A stretch of 64,000 nucleotides of DNA from Thermoanaerobaculia bacterium (GTDB lineage Bacteria; Acidobacteriota; Thermoanaerobaculia; Multivoradales; JAIOJS01), in contig JAUIDB010000011.1 in the NCBI GenBank assembly GCA_030429235.1, forward strand, positions 62,001 to 126,000, given 5' to 3'. Positions 18,952 through 30,241 of the stretch are shown in pieces; the first letter of the stretch is position 1, and every line of letters starts with the position of its first letter. The notes beneath the pieces were generated by a model. It was not told the DNA's origin and did no database searches. It worked only from the letters and a program-made list of their open reading frames with translations. A program made the translations under genes and the position numbers.

Positions 18952-19448
18952 TCACCCTGACGGGAGATCGCGAGGAGTCGGTCTCCGTCGAAGCCGATCC
19001 CCGGGGAGGCTTTCGGGTGCGGGTGGGGGAAAGTCTCTACCACGTCGACCGCGTCACCACCGGGACGCACCGTGCCAGTCTGATCGTCGATGGGCAGCAG
19101 TTCGAAGTCGTCACACTGCCCGGCGGAGAAGGGCGTTACCGGGTGTCCGGCCCGCAGGGAGAGAGTGAAGTGGAGGTGGCGGACCGGCTCACTCATCTGG
19201 CACGGGTGGGGGCAGGGGGCAGCGGTGCCCGTCGCTCGGCGCGCGTGACCGCCTACATGCCGGGTCGGGTCGTTGCGCTCCTGGCCAACGAGGGGGAGCA
19301 GCTCGCCGCGGGGCAAGGAGTCCTCGTGCTCGAGGCGATGAAGATGGAGAACGAGATCCAGGTCGAGCACGAGGGCGTGTTGAAGAAGCTCGCCGTCGAC
19401 GTGGGGCAAGCCGTCGAGGCAGGCGACCTGCTCTTCGAACTCGAGTAG
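18942..19448 (+). CDS. Biotin carboxyl carrier protein subunit
   Basis: GTG start with GGAGG SD, overlaps accC; biotinylation motif VLEAMKMENEI; TAYMPGRVVALLANEGEQLAAGQ. Confidence 0.9.
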   Translation: MELITLTGDREESVSVEADPRGGFRVRVGESLYHVDRVTTGTHRASLIVDGQQFEVVTLPGGEGRYRVSGPQGESEVEVADRLTHLARVGAGGSGARRSARVTAYMPGRVVALLANEGEQLAAGQGVLVLEAMKMENEIQVEHEGVLKKLAVDVGQAVEAGDLLFELE

Positions 19449-19456
19449 CTAGCCGC

Positions 19457-20455
19457 TCACGGAGGGTCGGCGAGGAGGTCGAGGGCGGCGTCTGCCACTC
19501 GCTCGACCGTCAGGTCCTTCAGGCAGCGGTGGTGCAGAAGGGGGCAACGCCGACGGAAGCAGGGCGAGCACCAGCGTGGGTCGTGGAGAACCCGGTGATC
19601 GGGCCCGGCTGGCGCGGTGCGCTCGGGATCGGTCGGTCCAAACAGGGCCACGCAGGGCACCCCGAGCGCCGCGGCGAGATGCATGGGGCCCGAATCGTTG
19701 GTCACCAGGAGGTCGAAATGGGACAAGACCCCCGCCAGTTCACCCAGGTCGAGGTCGGGGCCGATCAGGGGGTGGAGGCGACCGCTCTCTTCGTGGATCC
19801 TGACTCCGAGCCAGGTCTCCGCTGGGCCAGCGATGAGAGCCTGACCCAGATCGGGACGCTGGCGCCGGAGGGCTCTCGTCAGTTCGGCAAATCGGTCCAT
19901 TGGCCAGCGCTTGGAGGGGCCGAACTCGGCACCGGCGAAGTGGCCGACCAACGGTCCTTCGGGGTCGAGATGGGCCTGTCGTAGCCGCTTCGCGCCGGCC
20001 CGCCGTTTCCCGGGGTCGAGTTCGATTCGGGGAAGCCAGCTGGGGGGCAGCGGTACCTGCATCGCTTCGAGCAACTCCCGGTAGTCCTCGATCTGCTGGC
20101 GCTTGCCCTTGGGGCGTGGAATCGGGGCGGAGAGCAGACCGCTACGCCAGTTCCCCCGATAGCCCCACCGGTAGCGGATCCCCGCCCGGCGCAACCAGAG
20201 AGCCGAGCGAAAGGAGTTGGGCAGTACCACCCCCTCGTCGAACGCGCCGGCTGCGATCCGTTCCACCACCTCGCGATCCTCGCCGGCCCGGCTCAAGAAG
20301 GCGCCGACGGAATCCGAGAGGGCGAGCAGGGACTCGAGATGGGGCTTGGCCAGGGCCGTGATGTGGCGATGGTCGGCCGCCAGAGCCTCCAGGACCGGTA
20401 GCGCCATCACGGTGTCTCCGACCCAGTTGGGCAGCACGACGAGGGTTCGAATCAT
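19457..20455 (-). CDS. Glycosyltransferase family 9 (heptosyltransferase-like)
   Basis: MIRTLVVLPNWVGDTVMALPVLEAL, HFAGAEFGPSKRWPMDRFAEL, LLVTNDSGPMHLAAALGVPCVALFGPTDPERTAP. Confidence 0.9.
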   Translation of the reverse strand: MIRTLVVLPNWVGDTVMALPVLEALAADHRHITALAKPHLESLLALSDSVGAFLSRAGEDREVVERIAAGAFDEGVVLPNSFRSALWLRRAGIRYRWGYRGNWRSGLLSAPIPRPKGKRQQIEDYRELLEAMQVPLPPSWLPRIELDPGKRRAGAKRLRQAHLDPEGPLVGHFAGAEFGPSKRWPMDRFAELTRALRRQRPDLGQALIAGPAETWLGVRIHEESGRLHPLIGPDLDLGELAGVLSHFDLLVTNDSGPMHLAAALGVPCVALFGPTDPERTAPAGPDHRVLHDPRWCSPCFRRRCPLLHHRCLKDLTVERVADAALDLLADPP

Positions 20456-21492
20456 CGTTTCTCCGCGATCGGTTGATTGGGGGGAGACGGCAGTCGCTCG
20501 ATCAACCAGGGAGCGAGTCCGGGGTCGAGGTCGATCGAGAGGGGGAGTACCAGGACCTCGACCGAAAGACGGCCGGCCAGTTTCGTCCAGTCCTTGGCTG
20601 TGGTCAGGACCCGGTCCGAGCGGGTACGTGTCAGCCGTTCCTCGATGCGGCGTACGCTGGCCGCCGGGTAGGGGTGGTGATCGGGGAAGCGCAAGTGCTC
20701 GGTGATGTCGAGCCCCTGCTCTCGGGCCGAAGCGAGAACTCGCTCGGGCCGGGCGATGCCGGTGACGAGCAGCATAGATCCGGGGGGTGCGTTCGGCTCG
20801 CTGCCAGTCGGCGCGGCGGAACGGGTCGAGGCCACGAAAGCCGGCCCCGCGAAACCCCACGGTGCGAGCAGGCCAGGGATCTCTTCGGCATCTCCTGGGT
20901 GCGCCCCGGCACCGGTGAGCACGATGGCGTCGGCATGGGCCACCGATTGAATCGGCTCCCGAAGACGACCGGCCGGGGGCAATCGTCCGCCTCCCCAGGG
21001 ATCTGCCGCCGGTAGGACCAGAAGGTCGAGGTCGCGGGCGAGCGCCACGTGGGAAAACCCGTCGTCGAGCAGGAAGAGAGTGGGCCGTGGGTTGACGGTC
21101 GAAAGCGCGAGTTGGCCGCCAGCCAGGCGTTGCTCCGCCACCACGACCGCGACTCCTGGTAGCTGTTTGGCCAGCTGCGTGGGTTCGTCGCCAGCATCGA
21201 AAACGTCGACCAGGGGACCCTCGCCCCGCGACACGACCAGGGGGCCTCGAGTCTTGCGGCCGTAGCCGCGGGACAACACGCAGACCGCCCAGCCCTGGTC
21301 GCGGAGCAGGGCTGCGATCGACGCCACGAGGGGCGACTTGCCGGTACCTCCCCAGTGGAGGTTGCCGATACTCACCACCGGACAGGGCAGGGATCGGGCT
21401 CGCTGGGCGGCGCGGCGCCGCCGCTGTCGGTGTACCGCCGCCCAGGTTCTGGCCCAGAGGTCCCAGGCTGGGATCAGGGGCGGCGGCTTCAT
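20452..21492 (-). CDS. lpxK: Tetraacyldisaccharide 4'-kinase
   Basis: VVSIGNLHWGGTGKSPLVASIA, LSRGYGRKTRGPLVVS, FLLDDGFSHVALARDLDLLVLPA; ATGA-type overlaps with both neighbours. Confidence 0.93.
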   Translation of the reverse strand: MKPPPLIPAWDLWARTWAAVHRQRRRRAAQRARSLPCPVVSIGNLHWGGTGKSPLVASIAALLRDQGWAVCVLSRGYGRKTRGPLVVSRGEGPLVDVFDAGDEPTQLAKQLPGVAVVVAEQRLAGGQLALSTVNPRPTLFLLDDGFSHVALARDLDLLVLPAADPWGGGRLPPAGRLREPIQSVAHADAIVLTGAGAHPGDAEEIPGLLAPWGFAGPAFVASTRSAAPTGSEPNAPPGSMLLVTGIARPERVLASAREQGLDITEHLRFPDHHPYPAASVRRIEERLTRTRSDRVLTTAKDWTKLAGRLSVEVLVLPLSIDLDPGLAPWLIERLPSPPNQPIAEKR

Positions 21493-22763
21493 CGAGCTGC
21501 CTCGGGGGGGAACCGCTCGAGGATCGGGGCCAGCAACTCCAAGGTCCGAGAGAGGGCTCCTTGGTTCTCGGTGATCAACTGGCGGCCTCGGGCTCCCACA
21601 GCGAGGGCCAGTTCCGGTTGATCGATCCAGCTCTTCCAGATCCGACCGAGCTCTTCGGCGTCGGTGACCCGCTGCCAGGCCTGGGCGCGGTCGAAGTCAG
21701 CGGCCATATCTCGGAAGTTCTCCATCGAAGGGCCAACAGCGGTCGCCACTCCGAAGCGAGCCGGTTCCAGAGGGTTGTGCCCCCCCGTGCCGCTCAGGGT
21801 GCCGCCGATGAAGGCGGCGCTCCCTAGCTTGTAGAGTCCCGCGAGTTCGCCAAGGCTGTCGAGTACCAAGACATCCGGCGGTCCAGTCGTCGGGTCGGTC
21901 GAAGGGAGATCACTGCGGCGGCAGAACGACAGACCACGGGCGGCGACCGTCGCCGCGGCCTCGTCCCAGCGTTCGGGATGTCGGGGAGCGAGGATCAGGA
22001 GGGCCTTCGCGCCTCCACCGAGGGCTTGGAAGGCGTCCAGGACGAGATCCTCTTCGCCTGGCATGGTCGAGCCGCACACGAGTCGGGCGCGATCGGCGGC
22101 CAGCTCGGTGACGAGGTCCACGACTTCAGGGGTCGGTTCAGGGGTCTGGGTTTCGTATTTCAGGTTGCCCGTCAACTCGATGTTCTGCGTTGGGATACCG
22201 AGGGCCTCGAGTCGGTCGACATCGGTAGCACTCTGGGCGCCAAAGCGCTCGACCCGTCCCATCAGCCGACGCACCCACCGCGGTCGACGCTCGAGCCGAG
22301 CCAACGTGCGGTCGCCAATGCGGGCGTTGATGGCGGCCGTGGGCAGGCCTAGGTCGCTGACTCGGGATAGCAGCAGCGGCCAATAGTCGCCCTCGACCAG
22401 GACGAGAGCCGAGGGCTGATATCGACGCAGGAACGGGTCGAGGGTCCAGCCGAGATCGAACGGCAAATACGCCACAGTGGCCCGGTTCCCTACCAGTGCT
22501 CGCGCCCGCGCCTGACCGGTCGGAGTGATGGTGGTGACCAACACCGGAACGTGCTCGGGCAGGGCGCCGATCACCGAAGCGGCGACCATCGCCTCGCCGA
22601 CCGATACGGCGTGAATCCACAGGGCTCCGGTCGGTCCCTCCGGCAGCTGCTTTCCGAGACGACCGGGCAGCGTCGGCCAGTAGTGGCGTCGTCGGGCCGT
22701 GAGGAGGACGGGGGCGGCGAGGAGAAGGCCTGCCGCCAGGCCAAGTTGGTAGAGGATCCTCAC
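21489..22763 (-). CDS. waaA: 3-deoxy-D-manno-octulosonic-acid (Kdo) transferase
   Basis: LWIHAVSVGEAMVAASVI, TTITPTGQARARALVGN, YLPFDLGWTLDPFLRRYQPSALVLVEGDYWP, GGTLSGTGGHNPLEPA. Confidence 0.93.
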   Translation of the reverse strand: MRILYQLGLAAGLLLAAPVLLTARRRHYWPTLPGRLGKQLPEGPTGALWIHAVSVGEAMVAASVIGALPEHVPVLVTTITPTGQARARALVGNRATVAYLPFDLGWTLDPFLRRYQPSALVLVEGDYWPLLLSRVSDLGLPTAAINARIGDRTLARLERRPRWVRRLMGRVERFGAQSATDVDRLEALGIPTQNIELTGNLKYETQTPEPTPEVVDLVTELAADRARLVCGSTMPGEEDLVLDAFQALGGGAKALLILAPRHPERWDEAAATVAARGLSFCRRSDLPSTDPTTGPPDVLVLDSLGELAGLYKLGSAAFIGGTLSGTGGHNPLEPARFGVATAVGPSMENFRDMAADFDRAQAWQRVTDAEELGRIWKSWIDQPELALAVGARGRQLITENQGALSRTLELLAPILERFPPEAAR

Positions 22764-22929
22764 GAGGCGGCAGTATAATGGCTGCCGTTCGTCGCAGCTG
22801 AGATCGGCGAGAGCGAGTTGGGGAATCGTCGGCGCAGCGTTGGACGGTCGGGGCGCGAGATCCGTATCTAGCTCGAGACCCGCCCGAAGAGCGGGCGAAC
22901 CCCTGGATGGAGTTGGACGAGGAAACGAA

Positions 22930-23559
22930 GTGCCCGAACTGATCTACAGTGCACGACAGGAGCGTCATCGGTGGCGCGACGCCACGGATCGCGAGCTGAT
23001 CGCGGATCTGCAGCGCGACGACGACCGGGCCCTCGACGAACTCGTGCGCCGCAAGAGTGAGCCTCTGGTGACGGCCGCGTTGCGGATTCTCGGCGACCGC
23101 GAGGAGGCCAAGGACGTGGTGCAGCTCGCCTTCCTTCGCGTCTGGGAGAAACGTCATAGCTACGATAGCCGGTGGAGCCCCAATACCTGGATCTACCGCA
23201 TTACGACCAACCTGGCGATCGATCATCTCCGAGCCCGTCAGAGTCGGAACAAATACGTCGAGCCCTACCGGCTCCACCTGACCCAGGTCGGACGTTCGCA
23301 GACCCCATCGCGTGGCCTCGCCGACCTGCAGCAGGGCGAGGTCGCCGCCATCTTCGAGAGGTTGGCGGGCTCGCTCAGCAGCAAGCAACGATCGGCATTT
23401 CTCCTCCGGGAAGTGGAGGGCCTTTCCTCCCGCGAGGTGGCCGAGATTCTCGGCTGCAAGGAATCGACGGTTCGAAACCACGTATTCAATGCTCGGAAGA
23501 GCCTGCAGGAGGCACTTCGAGAACAGTATCCGGAGTACGTACCGGGAGAGACGTCGTGA
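22930..23559 (+). CDS. ECF-type RNA polymerase sigma-70 family factor
   Basis: GTG start after GAGGAAAC; region 2 (DREEAKDVVQLAFLRVWEKRHSYD, WIYRITTNLAIDHLRARQSR) and region 4 (QRSAFLLREVEGLSSREVAEILGCKESTVRNHVFNARKSLQ). Confidence 0.93.
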   Translation: MPELIYSARQERHRWRDATDRELIADLQRDDDRALDELVRRKSEPLVTAALRILGDREEAKDVVQLAFLRVWEKRHSYDSRWSPNTWIYRITTNLAIDHLRARQSRNKYVEPYRLHLTQVGRSQTPSRGLADLQQGEVAAIFERLAGSLSSKQRSAFLLREVEGLSSREVAEILGCKESTVRNHVFNARKSLQEALREQYPEYVPGETS

Positions 23560-24116
23560 GTTTCGAGCCCCGCCACGGCGAGTGTCCCGACTGGCCCGAT
23601 CTCGTCAGTACGGAACCGGGACGCGAGACGGCGGCGTGGAGTGACGCTCTCGACCACTTCGGCCACTGCGACCTGTGCCGTTCCGAAGCACTCGCGGCGG
23701 ATCCGCTGCTGCTCTTCCGGAGCCTCCCGGCGGCGGAACTGTCTGCCGACGAGACCGAGGACCTGCGCCAGGGAGTGGCAGTTCTTCGGCGCTCGAGCGA
23801 CCTCGAGCCGAAACCCTCGACCCGGCGCTGGCCGACGGTGGCGGCTTCCATCGTTCTGCTCCTCCTCGTTGGGTGGGTGGTGACCAACGATCCTCCCGCC
23901 CCTTACCAGAGTGCATCCGCAGACGCGGTCGAGGTCGCGACAGCCCTGTCCACCGACCCGGAGGTCGCGTTGCGGCCCGAGATCTCGGAGCCGGTGTTCG
24001 ACCACCACGCCCTTCCTCTGTTCGAGGAGATCGGCGAACCCTTCGAGCAGGTAGTGCAATGGAGCGACGAGACCGTGTCGGTGGTTCTCGTCGTCGACGA
24101 GCGCTTCGATGTCTGA
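23556..24116 (+). CDS. Putative membrane anti-sigma factor with zinc-finger motif
   Basis: GTGA overlap with sigma gene; HFGHCDLC (HxxxCxxC) motif, single TM (VAASIVLLLLVGWVV), short extracytoplasmic region. Confidence 0.75.
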   Translation: MSFEPRHGECPDWPDLVSTEPGRETAAWSDALDHFGHCDLCRSEALAADPLLLFRSLPAAELSADETEDLRQGVAVLRRSSDLEPKPSTRRWPTVAASIVLLLLVGWVVTNDPPAPYQSASADAVEVATALSTDPEVALRPEISEPVFDHHALPLFEEIGEPFEQVVQWSDETVSVVLVVDERFDV

Positions 24117-24855
24117 ACGCCGAGGGCGGCGCACCGCCGCCTTGGCCTTGGTCCTCCTTTCGCTGCTGGGGCCAGGCTCGGCGTTCGCCCAGAAGGCGTC
24201 GGAACCTCGGTCTTCGCGTGCCCAGCCCGAGATGGCGGTGCACCTGTACACCCTGCAGAACCAACGTGCCGTCGACGCTTTGCAGTGGCTCCTGCCGCTG
24301 CTCAGTGACCTCGGATCGGTCGAGCTACGACCGGGGGGCAACACCGTGGTCGTTCGCGAGCGCCGCGATCGGATGGGCAACGTGCTCGAGGCCTTGCGTC
24401 GGTTCGACCACGAAAAGCAGGAGGTCACGCTGCGGCTCTGGCTCGTGCGAGCCCAACCGGCGGCGCCCATCTCTCCCCCGGTCATCGTCGACCGCGAACT
24501 CGAGGCGGTCCCCGAGGTCCTGGAGCGACTGCGGGACTACTTACAGTTCGACAACTACCTGGTTCTCGGTTCGAGCGAGACCCGGGCGCAGGAGGGTGAG
24601 TCCGTCACCTTCGAGCTTTCGGCCGAGTACGCCGTGCGGTTCCGCCTCGGGACCGTCTTGGCCCTGCGACGGATTCCCTTGGAGGGGTTCGAGGTCGCTG
24701 CCCGCGACCGGGACGGCAAGGGCCAGCCTCTCATGCGGAGCCACCTCAACCTGTGGGTCGATCGACCGCTGGTGCTCGCCTTGTCGTCCAACGATCAGGA
24801 GGCCCTGCTCATCGTGGTGCAGGGAGTCCTGACTGGTCCCAAGGGAGGCTCGTAG
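24109..24855 (+). CDS. Secreted protein with isolated secretin N-domain (NolW-like) fold
   Basis: Signal peptide then VHLYTLQNQRAVDALQWLLPLLSDLGSVELRPGGNTVVVRERRDRMGNVLEALRRFDHEKQEVTLRLWLVRA, resembling secretin N1/N2 repeats; no secretin core. Confidence 0.65.
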   Translation: MSERRGRRTAALALVLLSLLGPGSAFAQKASEPRSSRAQPEMAVHLYTLQNQRAVDALQWLLPLLSDLGSVELRPGGNTVVVRERRDRMGNVLEALRRFDHEKQEVTLRLWLVRAQPAAPISPPVIVDRELEAVPEVLERLRDYLQFDNYLVLGSSETRAQEGESVTFELSAEYAVRFRLGTVLALRRIPLEGFEVAARDRDGKGQPLMRSHLNLWVDRPLVLALSSNDQEALLIVVQGVLTGPKGGS

Positions 24856-24858
24856 GCG

Positions 24859-26079
24859 GTGCACTACGTCTGCCGGATCGGAACCGTCGAGGGGGCGGTA
24901 CGCGAAGAAGTTCACGAGGCTTCCGACGCCGAACGGCTGCGGCAGGACCTCCAGAAGCAGGGTTACCACGTGTTCGAGGTGCGGCCGCGAGGGCTACCTC
25001 GGTTCGCCATCGGGCGCTCTGGCTGGTCGCGTCGACGGAAACCGGTCGATCTCGACACCTTCGTGGTGTTCAACCAGGAGCTGGCGGCGCTGCTCGGAGC
25101 CGGGCTGCCGCTGCTGCAGGCGATCGACCTCATGCTGGAGCGCCAGAGACACCCTCTCTTTGGCTCGGTGCTTCGCGACGTCCGCGAGCGCATCGCCAAC
25201 GGCGAGGAACTCTCGGCGGCCTTCGAGGCGCACGGCGACCTCTTCCCGCGGCTTTACCCGTCCACCCTCAAGGCCGGAGAGCGGAGCGGCGACCTCGAGC
25301 AGGTGATCCGGCGGTTCGTGCGCTACCTCAAGTTGGTGATCGACGCCCGGAAGCGGGTGGTTTCGGCTCTCGTCTACCCGGCGGTGCTGGTGTCCCTTTC
25401 GCTGGCGATGATCGCCGTCATGACGGTCTACGTCGTCCCCAAGTTCTCGACCTTCTACGACGGCATGGAGGCCGAGCTGCCTCAGTTGACCCAGATCACG
25501 CTGGCCATCGGTACCTTCTTGCGCGATCGGTGGATTCCGATCGGCATTGCCCTGGTGGTGGGGTGGTTTTTCCTGCGGCGTTGGCAACGGACGACCCAGG
25601 GCCAACTGGTGATCGATCGGGCCCGGTTGCGTCTGCCCTTTCTCGGCCCGGTGCTGCACCGTTTCGCCATCTCCGAGTTCAGCCGTTCCTTGGCGACACT
25701 TCAAGAAGGGGGTCTGCCTCTGGTACCCTCGTTGCAGATCGCGATCGGAGCGGTCGGCAACTCCTACGTGCGGGACCGCCTGTCTCCGACGATCCAGAAG
25801 GTCACCGAGGGCCGACCGCTCTACGAAACGCTGGAGCAGAGTGGGGTGGTGGATGATCTGGCGATCGACATGGTCCAGGTGGGTGAAGCCACGGGATCGC
25901 TGGCCACGATGTTGACCAACGTGGCCGATTTTCTCGACCAGGAGGTCGAGATCCGCATGGCGCGGATCCTGAGTCTGGTCGAGCCGGTTCTTCTCGTTTT
26001 CATGGGATTGATCGTGGGGATCCTCTTGGTCTCGATTTACCTTCCGATGTTCAGCGCGATGGGACAGGTCAACGCCTAG
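24859..26079 (+). CDS. Type II secretion / type IV pilus inner-membrane protein GspF/PilC
   Basis: GTG start; FNQELAALLGAGLPLLQAIDLMLERQ, YPSTLKAGERSGDLEQVIRRFVRYLK, MVQVGEATGSLATMLTNVADFLDQEVE, FMGLIVGILLVSIYLPMF. Confidence 0.93.
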   Translation: MHYVCRIGTVEGAVREEVHEASDAERLRQDLQKQGYHVFEVRPRGLPRFAIGRSGWSRRRKPVDLDTFVVFNQELAALLGAGLPLLQAIDLMLERQRHPLFGSVLRDVRERIANGEELSAAFEAHGDLFPRLYPSTLKAGERSGDLEQVIRRFVRYLKLVIDARKRVVSALVYPAVLVSLSLAMIAVMTVYVVPKFSTFYDGMEAELPQLTQITLAIGTFLRDRWIPIGIALVVGWFFLRRWQRTTQGQLVIDRARLRLPFLGPVLHRFAISEFSRSLATLQEGGLPLVPSLQIAIGAVGNSYVRDRLSPTIQKVTEGRPLYETLEQSGVVDDLAIDMVQVGEATGSLATMLTNVADFLDQEVEIRMARILSLVEPVLLVFMGLIVGILLVSIYLPMFSAMGQVNA

Positions 26080-26091
26080 GACGGCAACTCA

Positions 26092-27747
<1,656 letters not shown>

Positions 27748-28674
27748 GCGGCTGCTGGGCCTGGCTCCTCTGCCGGCTCCCCCTCACGTCTTCTCTCTGG
27801 AGCGGCGTCGATTGACCTATGCCCGCTTCGAGGCCGATGTCGGAGGCACCCCTCGTCTGCTCGAACGCCAGACGGTGGCCCTCGAAGAGTCGACGTTCAA
27901 GCCGTCAGCCCTCGGGGTGGAGGTGAAGGACCGCGCCGCGTTGGCGGCGAGCGTGGCTCGCCTGCGAGATTCCCTGTCGAGTCCGGTCGACAAGGCATCG
28001 CTCGTCTTGCCCGACTCCTGGCTCCGCATGACCTTCCTGGAGAGCGAGGAGGAACTGCCGGGTTCGGCGGCGGCCCGTCTCGAGGTCCTGCGCTGGAAGT
28101 TGTCTCGCCTACTGCCGTTCAAGGTGGAGACCTTGCGTCTCGACGCGCACGGGGTCGACAGCTTGCCGGGACAGCCCGAGGCGGAGAGGACTCTGGTCGG
28201 GTTCGGAGGGGAATCGTTGCTCCAAGCGATCGAGGATGCGTTCTCGGAGTCACGAATCGAACTTGGCTGTATCACCAATCGATCCTCCGGCTTGTTGCTG
28301 GCCCTCGCCGAGCTGTTGCGGCCAGCGCGACTGGGCGCTTTGGTCGTGGTCGACCCACGGCACTACACCCTGGTCGCGACCCGCAACGGGGGGCCGGTGC
28401 TCTATCGTCACAAGGCGATAGAGAATGGTGAGGCCTCGGGTGTCCTGCGGGATCTGCGGTTGACGCGCGGCTTCCTGGCCGACCGCGGACTCGGGGATCA
28501 GTTCGAGTCCCTGGAACTCGTCGCGGTGCCCGAACAGCGCACGCAATGGCAGGGCTGGCTGGCGGAAAGCCTGGGGCGCGAGGCACGATTCCACGAGTTC
28601 GAATCGACGGTTGGGACCGGCGACCTCTCCTCCATCACCGGAGCGATGGTCGGTGTCTTCGGGCAGGAAATCGC

Positions 28675-29658
28675 ATGAGCTACCGTCCCGTCAACCTCGC
28701 GAGTCGGCCCTTCGTCAATGCACGGCCGGTCGTCCGGACGACACTCTTGCTGTGGACGGTTGGCGGGCTGCTGATGCTCCTCAACCTGGCCTTGTACGGT
28801 CGATCCCTGGTCGATATGGAGGATCGTAGTGAACGGTTGGCCGAAGCGGAGCGACAGATCGACGAGGAGTCGGCGCTCCTGACGGAGGCTCGAGACTCGC
28901 TCATCGCCCTGGACCTCGCCGACCAGAACTCGGAGGCGGAGTTCTTGCAGCGCCGATTCGAAGAGCGCCGTTTTCCGTGGAGTCGTCTTTTCGGACAACT
29001 GGCGGGAGTCCTGCCCCGCGACGTGCGGCTGTTCCGGGTGCGTCCCGAGGGGCTCGAGGTCAAGCGCTCGCGCCGGTCTCGTCGGGGGCGGGTCGAGGAG
29101 CCGGCCAGCCCGCGGCAAACCTGGCTCCGCATGGCGGGTGAGGCAAAGTCCGATGCTGCCCTGATCGAGCTGATCGATGCCCTGTTTGCCAGCCCTGCCT
29201 TTGGTGATCCTCAGCTCCCGGGTGAGTCGCGCGAGGCGGACTCCTCGATTCGGTTCACGCTCTCGACCCTCTATCGGGAGGGCGATCTCAGCTCCAGCCC
29301 CGCCGAGGTCCTGGCTTCCGAGGAAACCGCAGGCGCGGCGGTGGAGGAGGGCCAGCCGCAGTTGGCAGAAGGCGAGGCGGGTTCGGCGGAGCAAGGGCCG
29401 GAAGCGGCCCGAGCGGGGGACGGTTCCACCCCGACCTCGAGTGAATCCAGCGCTTCGACCCCGTCACGGCGCGGTGGCTTGACGGCGCCGGGCACGACCG
29501 ACGGGGCCGAACGCTCCAGTGCTCGTACCACCTCGCGGCGGGGCTCGCGCCGCGCACCCGCGACGACACCGAGCCGTTCCGATCGTTCGGTGGCGGAAGT
29601 CGCCGACGAGCCGCAGCCCCTGGCCCGCAACGCGTCGACGCCCGGAGTTCCCAATTGA
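28675..29658 (+). CDS. PilN-like assembly protein with long Ser/Arg-rich C-terminal tail
   Basis: MSYRPVNLASRPFVNARPVVRTTLLLWTVGGLLMLLNL (PilN-type N-terminus, one TM, coiled coil); ATGA overlap with preceding gene. Confidence 0.7.
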   Translation: MSYRPVNLASRPFVNARPVVRTTLLLWTVGGLLMLLNLALYGRSLVDMEDRSERLAEAERQIDEESALLTEARDSLIALDLADQNSEAEFLQRRFEERRFPWSRLFGQLAGVLPRDVRLFRVRPEGLEVKRSRRSRRGRVEEPASPRQTWLRMAGEAKSDAALIELIDALFASPAFGDPQLPGESREADSSIRFTLSTLYREGDLSSSPAEVLASEETAGAAVEEGQPQLAEGEAGSAEQGPEAARAGDGSTPTSSESSASTPSRRGGLTAPGTTDGAERSSARTTSRRGSRRAPATTPSRSDRSVAEVADEPQPLARNASTPGVPN

Positions 29659-29671
29659 GCGAGGTGAACCG

Positions 29672-30241
29672 TTGAATCGGTGGTTCGACCTATGGCTCAG
29701 CCGAGTTCGGCTCTGGCTGCCGGCGTTGCTGTTCCTGTTGCTGAACCTCGCTCTGTTCTTCGGCTACCGGCTGATTCTCGAGGTCCGCGTCGGGGTCCAG
29801 ACCCAGGCCCTCGAGCGGGCGGAAGAGGAACTGGCCTCTCTGAGGGCCGAACGAGAGAGCACGGAGGCGGGACTGCAACTGGCCGAACGGACTGGAGAAC
29901 AGATCCAGTCGATCCGCAACGACCTGTTCGCCACCCAGGCCGAGCGCTTGACGCGCATGATGCTCGAAGTGAAGGACCTCACTCGCCGCGCGAGGCTGCG
30001 GGGGCCCGACAACATTCGCTACACCGACGAGACGATCGAAGACTTCGGACTCCTCAAGAAGGAGATCACGTTCTCGGTGACCGGCAACTACGAGAACGTG
30101 CGCCAACTGATCAACCTCATCGAAATCTCCGAGTCGTTTCTGGTACTCGAGGAACTCGGGGTCGACGAGTCCGATCCCGGGAACTTACGCATCAACGTCA
30201 CGCTGTCGACTCTGTTCGAAGCCGGGGAGGGTGAGTCATGA
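29672..30241 (+). CDS. PilO-like assembly protein
   Basis: TTG start preceded by GAGG; single TM and coiled coil, VTGNYENVRQLINLIEISESFLVLEELGVDES resembles PilO core. Confidence 0.72.
   Translation: MNRWFDLWLSRVRLWLPALLFLLLNLALFFGYRLILEVRVGVQTQALERAEEELASLRAERESTEAGLQLAERTGEQIQSIRNDLFATQAERLTRMMLEVKDLTRRARLRGPDNIRYTDETIEDFGLLKKEITFSVTGNYENVRQLINLIEISESFLVLEELGVDESDPGNLRINVTLSTLFEAGEGES

Noticed and set aside
22138-23481. 447-aa minus-strand ORF spanning waaA and the sigma gene
   Set aside because: Overlaps two strongly supported genes in the wrong frame or strand; Arg/Pro-rich translation.
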